Shown here: positions 1-8,100 of the stretch, one piece after another
How the letters are laid out: each line of letters starts with the position of its first letter
Position numbering within the stretch: the stretch's first letter is position 1
NCBI GenBank assembly: GCA_003282145.1
Contig: QBZZ01000021.1
Span: 1-38,058 of the forward strand
Reading direction: 5' to 3'
DNA: 38,058 bases
Source: SAR116 cluster bacterium AG-337-N21
GTDB taxonomy: Bacteria; Pseudomonadota; Alphaproteobacteria; Puniceispirillales; Marisalimonadaceae
The notes under the pieces: generated by a model
What the model saw: only the letters and a program-made list of their open reading frames with translations
Database searches by the model: none
What the model was told of the DNA's origin: nothing
Translations under genes and position numbers: made by a program

Positions 1-640
1 ATTCAACACTGTTTTGAAGACATTTGTATAAATTAGAAGCCAAAGAAATTTCTTTTTTAGACAAATAATTATTTCTTGAAGATAATGCGATACCATTTTT
101 AGATCTTATAATCGGAGCTTTTAATAAAGATACAGAAGGGTGTAAATTCTCAGCCATTTGTTTTATTAAAATTTGTTGTTGATAATCTTTTGCTCCAAAA
201 ATTGCAATATCAGGTTTTATCATTTCAAAAATTTTATTAACTACTGTTAAAACACCGTTGAAATGACCTGATCTTATTTTACCACAGAGTTCATCTCCGA
301 GTTTCCCAGATTTAATTTTTTTTAAATTTTCATTTTCTGGAAATACTTCATTTTTGTTAGTTGGTATAAATAGAATATCACATTTTTCTTTATTTAATTT
401 TTGAATATCTGTTTCTTCAGTTCTTGGATATTTGTTATAGTCTTCGTTTTTTCCAAACTGAAGTGGGTTGACAAAAATTGTTGTAATTGTTTTCTCAGCA
501 TTTAATTTAGCTAATCTTATTAATGATAAATGCCCATCATGCAAGTTACCCATAGTGGGTATTAAAGCTAGCTTTCCAGGCTTTTGAGAAAATCGTTGTA
601 AAGTTTTATTCAGATCTTTTCTTGTACGGGCAATAATCAT
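1..640 (-). CDS. panC: Pantoate--beta-alanine ligase (PanC), 3' end outside window
   Basis: Pantothenate synthetase condenses pantoate and beta-alanine using ATP in cytosolic pantothenate/CoA synthesis. The frame is open from the ATG at 638-640 to the left window edge, giving 213 of the usual ~280 residues; the C-terminus lies outside. Near residues 28-40 is PTMGNLHDGHLSL, the family's HIGH-type nucleotide-binding motif. FVNPLQF follows, then GAKDYQQ, the conserved KDxQQ segment, and a LSSRNNYLS motif, which is also a PanC hallmark. No frameshift is visible. The gene reads leftwards, away from the tRNA-Leu gene lying just upstream on the same strand. The family assignment is firm from these motifs. 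Confidence 0.96.
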   Translation of the reverse strand, partial: MIIARTRKDLNKTLQRFSQKPGKLALIPTMGNLHDGHLSLIRLAKLNAEKTITTIFVNPLQFGKNEDYNKYPRTEETDIQKLNKEKCDILFIPTNKNEVFPENENLKKIKSGKLGDELCGKIRSGHFNGVLTVVNKIFEMIKPDIAIFGAKDYQQQILIKQMAENLHPSVSLLKAPIIRSKNGIALSSRNNYLSKKEISLASNLYKCLQNSVE

Positions 641-688
641 TTTTATAATGGCCTATGTACTTTATTAAGGTCAATAAAATTAATTATA

Positions 689-775
689 TGGTACGAGCGG
701 GGGGACTTGAACCCCCACGTCCTTATCGGACTCTGGATTTTAAGTCCAGTGCGTCTACCATTCCGCCACGCTCGC
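689..775 (-). tRNA. tRNA-Leu (anticodon UAA)
   Basis: On the minus strand the acceptor arm GCGAGCG (769-775) pairs with CGCTCGT (693-699), with one G-U pair at the end. The anticodon stem encloses CTTAAAA, giving anticodon UAA. A long variable arm, as expected for leucine tRNA, precedes the T arm. The discriminator base is A (692) and CCA is encoded at 689-691. It reads UUA codons, which should be abundant in this AT-rich genome. Confidence 0.96.
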
Positions 776-881
776 AAAACCATATATTTGTTGTGTAACT
801 TAGCTTTTTGGCTAAGGCAAGTTTTTTATGGCTTTTAAGATTAATTTTTATATAGTTCAATTTGAAGACTTGGAGAATAAA

Positions 882-1982
882 ATGACTGAAAAAAAATTGG
901 GTAGTAAAATCGAGGGAGAAGAATATCTAGTACTTCATGAATTTGCTAAAAAGGCTAGAGAAAAACTTCCTAAAGAAACTTGGGATTATCTCATTGGAGC
1001 ATCTGAAACAGAAACAACTTTTAAAAGAAATAGGTTTGCTCTGGATAATATTGCCTTTAGACCTAGAGTATTAAGGGATGTTGAAAACGTAGATTTATCG
1101 GTTGATCTATTTGGGCATAATCTTAAAATGCCTGTTATTCTTGCACCTATTGGTTCAATGCAAGATTTTGTCGATGGAGCTGGTACTGCTCCTACTTTAG
1201 CTGCATCTGAATTTGGAATAATGCATATGATTAGTTCTACATGCATGCCTGGATTGGAAGAGGTTGCTAAAAGTGTTAATTATCCAAAGTTATTCCAACT
1301 ATATGTTAGAGGGAACAAAGATTGGGTAGATGATAATATTAAGAATGCAATGGACCATAATTATGCTGGAATATGTTTAACTGTAGACTTAGATGCATAT
1401 GGAAGAAGAGAAAGAGATTTAGCCAAAAGATATAGAACTACCTCTCGACAGTCAGCAAGTGGTTTCGAACATCAAATGAGATTCTCTTGGAAAGATATTG
1501 ATAGAATTAAATCCTATTGTCATTTACCATTAATAATAAAAGGAATTGCTACTAAAGAGGATGCTTTATTGGCAGTTGAACATGGTGTTGAGGTTGTTTA
1601 TGTTTCTAATCATGGTGGAAGACAGTTAGATTATGGTTTAGGTGGCTTAAATGTACTTCCAGAAATATCTGAAGCAATAGGGGATAATGCCAAAGTTATT
1701 TTTGATGGTGGCATTATGAGAGGTACGGATGTTGTAAAAGCTATTGCTTTAGGAGCTGATTGCGTAGGAATAGGAAGGCTTCAAGGTTTTGCTGCGGCAG
1801 CAGGTGGATCAAAAGCAATAGTAAGAATGTTAGAACTACTAGAATTAGAAATTTCAACGGCTCTAAGGTTGTTAGGTGTTAATTCAATTTTTGATTTAGA
1901 TGATACTTATTTAAGTAAAGATTATTCATTTGGTAAATTAAGTGCTTTAAGTGCATTTCCATTAATCGACGAAGGTTACTAA
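882..1982 (+). CDS. FMN-dependent alpha-hydroxy-acid dehydrogenase/oxidase
   Basis: Member of the L-lactate dehydrogenase/glycolate oxidase/mandelate dehydrogenase family, which oxidises 2-hydroxy acids to 2-oxo acids with FMN on a TIM barrel. The start is ATG 882, with GGAG at 872-875; an upstream in-frame ATG at 828 lacks such a site. The protein has 366 residues, typical for the family. Seen in order: LAPIGSMQ, FQLYV, TVDLDAYGRRERD, IIKGI (FMN-contacting lysine), SNHGGRQLD carrying the catalytic His and the substrate Arg, and FDGGIMRG for phosphate binding. The N-terminal segment where relatives often have YIDGGAGDE reads DYLIGASETE here, so the active-site lid differs. The substrate (lactate, glycolate or another) cannot be told from sequence. 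It stands alone and converges on the HD gene. Confidence 0.9.
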   Translation: MTEKKLGSKIEGEEYLVLHEFAKKAREKLPKETWDYLIGASETETTFKRNRFALDNIAFRPRVLRDVENVDLSVDLFGHNLKMPVILAPIGSMQDFVDGAGTAPTLAASEFGIMHMISSTCMPGLEEVAKSVNYPKLFQLYVRGNKDWVDDNIKNAMDHNYAGICLTVDLDAYGRRERDLAKRYRTTSRQSASGFEHQMRFSWKDIDRIKSYCHLPLIIKGIATKEDALLAVEHGVEVVYVSNHGGRQLDYGLGGLNVLPEISEAIGDNAKVIFDGGIMRGTDVVKAIALGADCVGIGRLQGFAAAAGGSKAIVRMLELLELEISTALRLLGVNSIFDLDDTYLSKDYSFGKLSALSAFPLIDEGY

Positions 1983-1990
1983 TACATTTC

Positions 1991-2542
1991 TTAGTTTAGC
2001 TCTTCAAATCTATTTAGAAATTTATTTGCAATATCATTAGGAGCTAAAGTAACCATTTTTTTGCTTTTACGTTTTATTCTTGGTTTTTTTAAAATTTGTA
2101 ATGCTTCACATTCACTATATCCCGCGATCTCAATAGCTTCAAACCAAGCAACAGCCTTATCAATTCTTTTTATTTTAATTTCAATACTTTTAGGAATAAT
2201 TGCAGGTAATCCAAATCGAATATAGATTGATTTTATTAAATTATCTTCGACAGTTCTATAGCTATTATTGAGTGCATATTTAAAGGGTGTAATTAAATCA
2301 CCGATGACATATTCAGGTGCATCATGTAAGAGGGCGGCTAAATTCCATTTTTTATTTAAATTTGGATATTCTAAATTAAATATTTCTTCAACTAATAAAG
2401 AATGTTGTGCAACTGAATAAGCGTGCTCACCAGTTGTTTGACCGTTCCATCTTGTAACACGAGACAATCCTAAAGCTATGTCTTCTATTTCAATATCAAA
2501 AGGTGAGGGAGATAAAATGTCAAGCTTTCTTCCTGAAAGCAT
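1991..2542 (-). CDS. HD-domain phosphohydrolase, YfbR/5'-deoxynucleotidase-like
   Basis: HD-superfamily metal-dependent phosphohydrolase, closest in pattern to bacterial YfbR-type nucleotidases; substrate not proven. Metal ligands appear as EHAYSVAQHSL (His), LLHDAPE (the HD pair) and a later Asp in KRIDKAVAWFEA. The start is uncertain. The frame stays open upstream to a TTG at 2716, but that stretch overlaps a divergent gene and looks non-coding. ATG 2540-2542 is the first ATG in frame. However, RAWQR just upstream of it resembles sequence conserved in alphaproteobacterial relatives as I recall them, so the true start may lie 20-60 bases further upstream. An ATG at 2598-2600 sits one frame off and stops after six codons, compatible with a nearby single-base indel. 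Confidence 0.8.
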   Translation of the reverse strand: MLSGRKLDILSPSPFDIEIEDIALGLSRVTRWNGQTTGEHAYSVAQHSLLVEEIFNLEYPNLNKKWNLAALLHDAPEYVIGDLITPFKYALNNSYRTVEDNLIKSIYIRFGLPAIIPKSIEIKIKRIDKAVAWFEAIEIAGYSECEALQILKKPRIKRKSKKMVTLAPNDIANKFLNRFEELN

Positions 2543-2674
2543 CCTTTGCCAGGCTCTTTGATTTTTATTTTTTAAATTCTTAATTTTGTGTTGTTTCCAT
2601 ATTGTTAAGAAATATATTGATTTATTACATATTAAATATAAAAAAGAAAAAAATTTTTTATTCAAGGTCTTATT

Positions 2675-3376
2675 TTGGATTACTACCAAGCACAAAATAA
2701 ATATAGACAAAAACAATTAAGATTTGTTTTTAATTTTTGTATAAAACTTTTAATTGTAATATTTACATTTTTTGGTGGATGGTGGTTAGGTAATAGTGAC
2801 AAACTTATACTTATACAAGAAAATGAAAAAATTATTAATGATTTTAATAATAAAAAAATTGATCTTGAAAGAAAATTAACTGATACAAGGCTTAAATTAA
2901 AAGAGGCTAATTTAGCTTTAAATACTCAAAATATTAGTAGTCATAATTCTGATTTTGGTAGGGATGCAAAAAATATCCTTGCTTCCAGTTTAGCAAATGG
3001 AGTTAATGAAAAGGATATAATCAACAACTTAAGATTATTGAGCAAAAATAAAATTTGTAATAGTTATCAATATAAAGAACTAGCTGTTTCCACACAATCT
3101 TTTATACCCCCTGAAAATACTTTAATTCTTTTATCTGGAAGCTTAAAATTAAAAGTAGAAGGTAATATCACAGACACGATAAATGACAATCCATATTTTG
3201 ATCCTTCTAAACCTCTAAGAGTAATTTTTATTTATTTAGGAAACAATGACATTGTCGAAGGTAATTTACCAATAAATAAAAATATTCTTGCAGGAAAGTT
3301 TTCTGTAAATATAAAAATATTAGAATCAAAAGTAAGAGGTGCAGTTATAGTTCGTTATCAGAATTGTAAAATTTAA
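2675..3376 (+). CDS. Membrane-anchored coiled-coil protein of unknown function
   Basis: I do not recognise a characterised family. The protein has 233 residues and begins with a short basic cytosolic head. One transmembrane helix follows (about residues 20-40, ending FFGGWWLG), then a charged heptad-like coiled coil (about 47-85). The rest is a soluble, probably periplasmic beta-rich domain. This single-TM plus coiled-coil plan resembles DUF6776-type proteins, but the match is only architectural. The start is TTG 2675, with AAGG at 2664-2667; no ATG lies nearby. It is first in a + strand run, 33 bases ahead of the SDR gene, so the two may share a transcript. A cell-envelope role is inferred from topology only. 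Confidence 0.65.
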   Translation: MDYYQAQNKYRQKQLRFVFNFCIKLLIVIFTFFGGWWLGNSDKLILIQENEKIINDFNNKKIDLERKLTDTRLKLKEANLALNTQNISSHNSDFGRDAKNILASSLANGVNEKDIINNLRLLSKNKICNSYQYKELAVSTQSFIPPENTLILLSGSLKLKVEGNITDTINDNPYFDPSKPLRVIFIYLGNNDIVEGNLPINKNILAGKFSVNIKILESKVRGAVIVRYQNCKI

Positions 3377-3409
3377 GTTAATTGTTTTAATAAAGTAGAA
3401 GATTTTTGA

Positions 3410-4153
3410 ATGAAAGAAAATATTGCCATAATTACAGGAGCTAGTGAAGGGATAGGTGCTGCATTAACTAAGTTGCTGATAAAGCATAATTGGAAAGTAA
3501 TTGGCTTGAGTCGTAATTTAGAAAAATTAAAATTAATGCAAAACAGTCTTTTACACAAAAAAAATTATTTAAAAATTTATGCTTGTGACGTTCAAAACTT
3601 CTCTAAATTAAAATCAATAGCCAAAAAAAGTAGTCCAGCCGATTTATTGTTTCTAAATGCAGGAATTTATAACCCAATAGACGCAAGTCAAAATAATATT
3701 GAAGATTATAAACAACATCTAAACATTAATTACTTGGGAGTTATAAATAGTTATGAGGCTTTTTTACCTAAAATGATTTCAACAAAAAAAGGCCATATAA
3801 TCATAATGTCCAGTATATCAGGTTGGATCGGTTTGCCAAAAGCAGCTGCCTACGGACCTACCAAAGCAGCGTTAAGATCATTTGCTCAATCAATTAGATA
3901 TGATTTAATCTCAAAGGGTATTAAAGTTCAGGTATGTAGTCCTGGCTTTGTGGAAACACCAGCAACTTCTAAAAATGATTTTTACATGCCAGGATTGATG
4001 AAAGTGGATGTTGCAGCCAAAATTATTTACAACCAGATGAAATCTAATAAATTTGAATTTTCGTTCCCACTAAATTTTTCAATTTTCATGAAAATCTTTA
4101 GCATGTTACCAGATAAGTTAACATCTCTACTTATTAAAAAATTTGTTTGTTAA
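3410..4153 (+). CDS. Short-chain dehydrogenase/reductase (SDR)
   Basis: Classical SDR, an NAD(P)-dependent Rossmann-fold oxidoreductase, 247 residues (normal size). TGASEGIG is at residues 9-16 (cofactor glycine motif), NAG at 83-85, the catalytic Ser near 134-135 and YxxxK as Tyr148/Lys152. PGFVETP follows, as in typical members. The C-terminus ends in a hydrophobic segment, suggesting membrane association. The gene leads into an NTF2-like gene only 10 bases downstream, and both converge on a CFA-type methyltransferase. SDR/NTF2/CFA/DUF1365/FAD-oxidoreductase sets occur in several proteobacteria, so action on a lipid-linked substrate is likely, but that role comes from context rather than from this protein's residues. 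Confidence 0.9.
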   Translation: MKENIAIITGASEGIGAALTKLLIKHNWKVIGLSRNLEKLKLMQNSLLHKKNYLKIYACDVQNFSKLKSIAKKSSPADLLFLNAGIYNPIDASQNNIEDYKQHLNINYLGVINSYEAFLPKMISTKKGHIIIMSSISGWIGLPKAAAYGPTKAALRSFAQSIRYDLISKGIKVQVCSPGFVETPATSKNDFYMPGLMKVDVAAKIIYNQMKSNKFEFSFPLNFSIFMKIFSMLPDKLTSLLIKKFVC

Positions 4154-4163
4154 AAATAAATAT

Positions 4164-4589
4164 ATGAAAAAAAATTATATAAATAATTACCTAAATTTAT
4201 TTTCTAATTTGAATAAAGAAAACATAAAAAAATTCGATGATTTAGTTGTAAAGGATATAATTTTCATTGATCCATTTAATAATATTAAAGGTTTAGATAA
4301 TTTTAAAAATATTTTTTATCACATGTTTGACAGTGTTGAAGAGCCAAAATTCGACATTGTAGATTATGCTCAAAATAAAGATCATATTTTTTTAAAATGG
4401 AAAATGACTTTTTATGCATTTAAAGCTTCGCAAACCATTGAGGGTATGAGCGATATAACACTTAATAAAGAAGGTAAAGTTATATCTCATCTAGATTATT
4501 GGGATTCTTTAAATGGTATATTCATAAAATTACCTTTTCTTGGTTTTTTATACAAAATTAGTTTGCGAATGTTTAAAATTAAAAACTAA
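4164..4589 (+). CDS. NTF2-like (SnoaL-type) protein of the lipid cluster
   Basis: Small alpha+beta barrel protein of the NTF2/SnoaL superfamily, 141 residues from ATG 4164. An in-frame TTG at 4143 would overlap the SDR gene and is less likely. Typical features are FIDPFNNIKGLDNF in the first half, a WKMTF strand, and EGMSDITLNKEGKVISHLDYWD near the end, which forms the far strands of the cone. Such folds hold small hydrophobic ligands or act as isomerases and cyclases; no catalytic residues can be assigned here. Its stop codon overlaps the convergent CFA-type gene by four bases. Partner of the SDR upstream, probably co-transcribed with it. Confidence 0.82.
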   Translation: MKKNYINNYLNLFSNLNKENIKKFDDLVVKDIIFIDPFNNIKGLDNFKNIFYHMFDSVEEPKFDIVDYAQNKDHIFLKWKMTFYAFKASQTIEGMSDITLNKEGKVISHLDYWDSLNGIFIKLPFLGFLYKISLRMFKIKN

Positions 4590-5758
4590 TTAAATTTTAA
4601 ATTAATTTGTTTTAGGTCTATATTTTTTGATAGAAACCCACCTTCACAATATGAAAGATAATAATTCCACATTCGATTGAACGTTTCATCAAAACCAAGT
4701 TTTTCAATATTTTCCCAATTTTTATTAAATTCTTGTTTCCACAAACTTAAAGTTTTTGCATAGTCATTAGCATAACTATTCACGCTCTCTATGTATAATG
4801 AGTTATTACTTAAAATATTTTCAAGTATTTTGAATGAGGGTAACATTCCACCAGGAAAAATATATTTTTGAATAAAATCTGGATTTTTTTCATAAACATT
4901 ATAAATTTTATCGTCGATTGTAATTAGTTGAAGCCCAATATTACCATTAGGTTTTAATATAGTTTTAATTTTATCAAAAAAAACATTCCAGTAATCCTTT
5001 CCTACTGCTTCAAACATTTCTATGGATACAATTTTATCAAACTTACCTTCAATGTTACGATAATCACAGAATAAAACTGTTACTTTTTTTGATAAATTGG
5101 CTTCTTCAATTCTTTTTTTTGCAAAATTAAATTGCTCTTTGGAAATTGTTATAGCAGTTATTTTGCAATTATAATTATTTCCTAAAAATTCAGAAAAACC
5201 TCCCCATCCACATCCAATTTCTAATATTGTATCTCCATTTTTTATATTTGATAACTCAGCTAGTTTTTTATATTTATTTTTTTGAGCAAGTTCGAGTTTA
5301 TCATATTTATTAGAAAATATTGCAGAAGAGTATGTCATAGATTTATCTAACCAATATCTATAAAATTGATTACCTAAATCATAATGATATGAGATATTTT
5401 TCTTTGCTTGGGTTTTAGTGTTTCTATTTTTTAAATGTAAAAATTTATTATGAAGATATTTTAAAAAAGAAATTTTAAATGTTTCCTCGGCTTGATCATT
5501 GTTTAGAGCACAATAATGCATAAGTGAAGTCAAATTTTTAGATGATATTCTTTTGTCCATATATAGTTCAGCAAATTTTACTGACCCACCATGAATAATT
5601 TCTTTTATAACATTATTATCAGCTATTTTTAAATGTGCATGGGGACCATACTTGTCAGCATCTATTTTATTCGTAATTCCATTTGGCCATTCTATAGAAA
5701 TAGATCCATAAGGAAATTTTTTTACTCCATTTAAAAATAATTTATTCCAAAATTTCAT
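4586..5758 (-). CDS. Cyclopropane-fatty-acyl-phospholipid synthase family methyltransferase
   Basis: SAM-dependent enzyme that methylates or cyclopropanates unsaturated acyl chains of membrane phospholipids. It has 390 residues, normal for the CFA family. After an N-terminal lipid-binding region come YHYDLGNQFY (125-134), LEIGCGWGGFSEF (179-191, the SAM loop), EMFEAVG (247-253) and a FIQKYIFPGG motif. Where many CFA synthases have Cys in a TYSCAYF-like motif this one reads TYSSAIF. It is the last gene of a minus-strand run behind DUF1365 and an FAD oxidoreductase. In Rhodobacter, related genes have been linked to the singlet-oxygen response and to methylated or furan fatty acids (from memory). 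The product may therefore be a methylated or furan lipid rather than a cyclopropane. Confidence 0.9.
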   Translation of the reverse strand: MKFWNKLFLNGVKKFPYGSISIEWPNGITNKIDADKYGPHAHLKIADNNVIKEIIHGGSVKFAELYMDKRISSKNLTSLMHYCALNNDQAEETFKISFLKYLHNKFLHLKNRNTKTQAKKNISYHYDLGNQFYRYWLDKSMTYSSAIFSNKYDKLELAQKNKYKKLAELSNIKNGDTILEIGCGWGGFSEFLGNNYNCKITAITISKEQFNFAKKRIEEANLSKKVTVLFCDYRNIEGKFDKIVSIEMFEAVGKDYWNVFFDKIKTILKPNGNIGLQLITIDDKIYNVYEKNPDFIQKYIFPGGMLPSFKILENILSNNSLYIESVNSYANDYAKTLSLWKQEFNKNWENIEKLGFDETFNRMWNYYLSYCEGGFLSKNIDLKQINLKFN

Positions 5759-5796
5759 TTAATATTGATTTCCTTTTATAAATAAAAATAAATTTG

Positions 5797-6606
5797 TTAA
5801 TCTTTTGATATTTTGATGCCGAATGAATGTTTAACTTTTTGACTAGAAGGGATCTTATAAAGCCTGATTTTTTTTAACCAAAGAAAAAAAGCTTGTAAAT
5901 GAATATTTATCCAAATTTTGCCAGGAAACAAATAAAGTTTCATAAAAGCTATTACAATATTAAAATTATTAAATTTTATTTCCTTTAAATCCATGGAAGC
6001 AGAAAAAACTTTTTTTTCATTAATTATGTAATCTACAGATGTTAATATCTTATCATTTATTTGATTTGCATATAGATGATAGTAACCTTTTTGGGGATAA
6101 AAAGGAGATACGAAAAGTTTTTTTACAGTTTTTTGGACCACATTATTTTTATTTAGATTTTTTAATACGTAATGATGTATGTCTCCAAAAGTGTTTCTTA
6201 CTTCAAAAACAGAATGTAATAATGACCCTTTGGTATCATAACAAAAATAAATAGATAAAGGATTAAATCCCCAACCAAGTACTTTAGGAAATGTTAATAA
6301 TTTAATATTACGAACTTTATTTTCATTAGCACCAGATTTTTGAATTAAATATAAGATAAATTGATACAAATCTTGATTTTCTAAGTGATTTAATTGATCT
6401 CCATGATTTGATGAATACCACGCTAATAAATTAAACTTATTTATAGAAAATAAAGTTGGGTATTTATATGTCTCTTTACATTTGTCATTTCTTAATTCTA
6501 TAAAAATTGCATTCATTTTATTTTTAAAAAAATGTTCTTTGCCATCTTTTCTTGAATGATGAATAAATCCATTATAAAATTTAATACTACCTGTATTTAA
6601 TATCAT
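5797..6606 (-). CDS. DUF1365 family protein
   Basis: 269 residues, typical of DUF1365. Diagnostic stretches are the N-terminal GFIHHSRKDGKEHFFKN, then FPKVLGWGFNPLSIYFCYD (the family's most conserved block), VRNTFGDIHHYVLK, and VSPFYPQKGYYHLY. The biochemical activity is not established, but the family is almost always found beside an FAD-dependent oxidoreductase and a CFA-type methyltransferase, as here. Nine bases separate it from the FAD gene and 38 from the CFA gene, so all three are probably one transcript. A role in making an unusual membrane fatty acid is inferred from context. Confidence 0.9.
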   Translation of the reverse strand: MILNTGSIKFYNGFIHHSRKDGKEHFFKNKMNAIFIELRNDKCKETYKYPTLFSINKFNLLAWYSSNHGDQLNHLENQDLYQFILYLIQKSGANENKVRNIKLLTFPKVLGWGFNPLSIYFCYDTKGSLLHSVFEVRNTFGDIHHYVLKNLNKNNVVQKTVKKLFVSPFYPQKGYYHLYANQINDKILTSVDYIINEKKVFSASMDLKEIKFNNFNIVIAFMKLYLFPGKIWINIHLQAFFLWLKKIRLYKIPSSQKVKHSFGIKISKD

Positions 6607-6615
6607 TAAATAAAC

Positions 6616-7881
6616 TCAATTTCTTTGTTTCCAGGGTACTGCAACATTAAGGGCCTTACTTATATTGACTGCAGACACAATACCATCTTCATGAAAACCA
6701 TATTTTAACCAAGCCCCTGCATAAAAAATATTATTTTTTCCCTGTATTTTAATCATTTTTCTTTGAGCTTCATTAGTTTTGGAATTAAAAATAGGATGTT
6801 CATAAATAATTTTTTTGTAAGTCAAAGATTTTGATGGAATTATATATGGGTTTAAACTAACAAATACATTTAGAGAATTATTAATCTTTTGAAGTAAATT
6901 CATCCAATATGTCACTGACGATTTTTCTTCTTTTTTACTAGATATATAATTCCAACTAGACCATGTTTTTTTATTTTTAGGCATCAACTTCTTATCGGAA
7001 TGTAAATAAACTGTATTTTTATGATATTTAAATTTACTTAAAATATCAGTTGATTTTTTATCTAAGTTTTTAATTAATTTTATCGTTTGATCTGGATGTG
7101 TTGCCATAATAACTTTGTCAAATATTTCAGTATTTTTTTCTAAGTTGATTTCAATTTTGTTATTTTTAGAATTAATAGATTTTATTTTTGAATTTAAGAC
7201 AAATTTATTTTTTTTATTCTTTTTAAGTTTTTCTATAACTTTATTCACATATTGTTTAGAACCACCCTTAACTGTCCTCCATTTTGGTCGAAATATAAAA
7301 TTGATTAACTGATGATTTTTAAAAAAAGTCAGTAGAGTTTTCGCAGGGAAATTTAATATTTCCTTTTCTGGGCAAGACCATATAGCAGATGACATTGGGA
7401 TAAGATGGTCATTTACAAACTCTTCACTAAACTTACACCTTTTTACGTATTCACCTAAATTCTCATTTTCCTTAACTTGAAAAGCATATTTGTGTCCAAA
7501 CATAAAAAAAACAATAATATCTTTAAGCATTTTGTAAAATTTAATATTAAATAAATTTCTTTTCTGAGCAAATATTCCTGTCATAGATCCAGAATACTCT
7601 AATTGACCATCTCTTGCTGAAACAGCAAAGGACATATCGGAATTTATTGTTTCTATTTTCAAAAAATCAAAAAAACCTATTAAGTTAGGATAGTTTAACT
7701 TGTTATAAACAATAAAGCCTGTATCAACTGAAATTAAATTTTGTTTATGAGTTATATCAACGGTGTTTGCATGGCCTCCAAATCTTTTGTCAATTTCGAA
7801 TAAAGTAATATTATGTTTTTGTGACAAAAGTAAAGCCGAAGAAAGCCCCGATATACCAGAACCAATTATTGCAATTTTCAT
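6616..7881 (-). CDS. FAD-dependent amine-oxidase-like oxidoreductase
   Basis: 421 residues. The FAD-binding GxGxxG is at the extreme N-terminus (IIGSGISGLSSALLL, residues 5-19), followed by an acidic strand end (FEIDKRFGGHANT) and DTGFIVYN. Near the C-terminus are IFYAGAWLKYGFHEDG and VSAVNISKAL, which complete the FAD site. This is the NAD/FAD-binding protein that accompanies DUF1365 and CFA methyltransferases in many proteobacteria. It presumably desaturates or oxidises the methylated acyl chain made by its partner; that reaction is inferred from context and from what I recall of Rhodobacter furan-lipid genes. The gene directly precedes DUF1365 in the operon. Confidence 0.9.
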   Translation of the reverse strand: MKIAIIGSGISGLSSALLLSQKHNITLFEIDKRFGGHANTVDITHKQNLISVDTGFIVYNKLNYPNLIGFFDFLKIETINSDMSFAVSARDGQLEYSGSMTGIFAQKRNLFNIKFYKMLKDIIVFFMFGHKYAFQVKENENLGEYVKRCKFSEEFVNDHLIPMSSAIWSCPEKEILNFPAKTLLTFFKNHQLINFIFRPKWRTVKGGSKQYVNKVIEKLKKNKKNKFVLNSKIKSINSKNNKIEINLEKNTEIFDKVIMATHPDQTIKLIKNLDKKSTDILSKFKYHKNTVYLHSDKKLMPKNKKTWSSWNYISSKKEEKSSVTYWMNLLQKINNSLNVFVSLNPYIIPSKSLTYKKIIYEHPIFNSKTNEAQRKMIKIQGKNNIFYAGAWLKYGFHEDGIVSAVNISKALNVAVPWKQRN

Positions 7882-7906
7882 TTATTAGGAACTCTATATT
7901 AGATTT

Positions 7907-8083
7907 TTATTGTTTCTTTATTAATCCAGATCTTGGTGTACATTGATCTGAAAACATTTGTTGTAACATTGATTCTTTACAATTTAAATGATCTGGCATT
8001 TTCATACCTGATTGTTCTCGATAAATCGAAGCTATGACCAAAACAGAAATTAGTGCCGCTAAAATCCACATATTCTTTGACAT
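7907..8083 (-). CDS. Small single-span membrane protein
   Basis: 58-residue protein with an N-terminal transmembrane helix (about residues 4-20, ending VLVIASIY) and a short soluble tail holding two cysteines and several methionines. It is not a family I recognise. The chosen ATG has an AGG-type site a few bases upstream; a TTG 24 bases further upstream would overlap the preceding gene. It lies between UPF0260 and the FAD oxidoreductase with gaps of 17 and 25 bases, so it is likely part of that operon. The helix is followed by polar residues, which suggests the tail faces the periplasm or the membrane surface. Confidence 0.6.
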   Translation of the reverse strand: MSKNMWILAALISVLVIASIYREQSGMKMPDHLNCKESMLQQMFSDQCTPRSGLIKKQ

Positions 8084-8100
8084 ATTTGTACCTATAATTT

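Noticed and set aside
2543-2716. Upstream extension of the HD hydrolase frame to a TTG at 2716
   Set aside because: It overlaps the divergent gene starting at 2675, is hydrophobic and unlike the family's N-terminus, and has no ribosome site.
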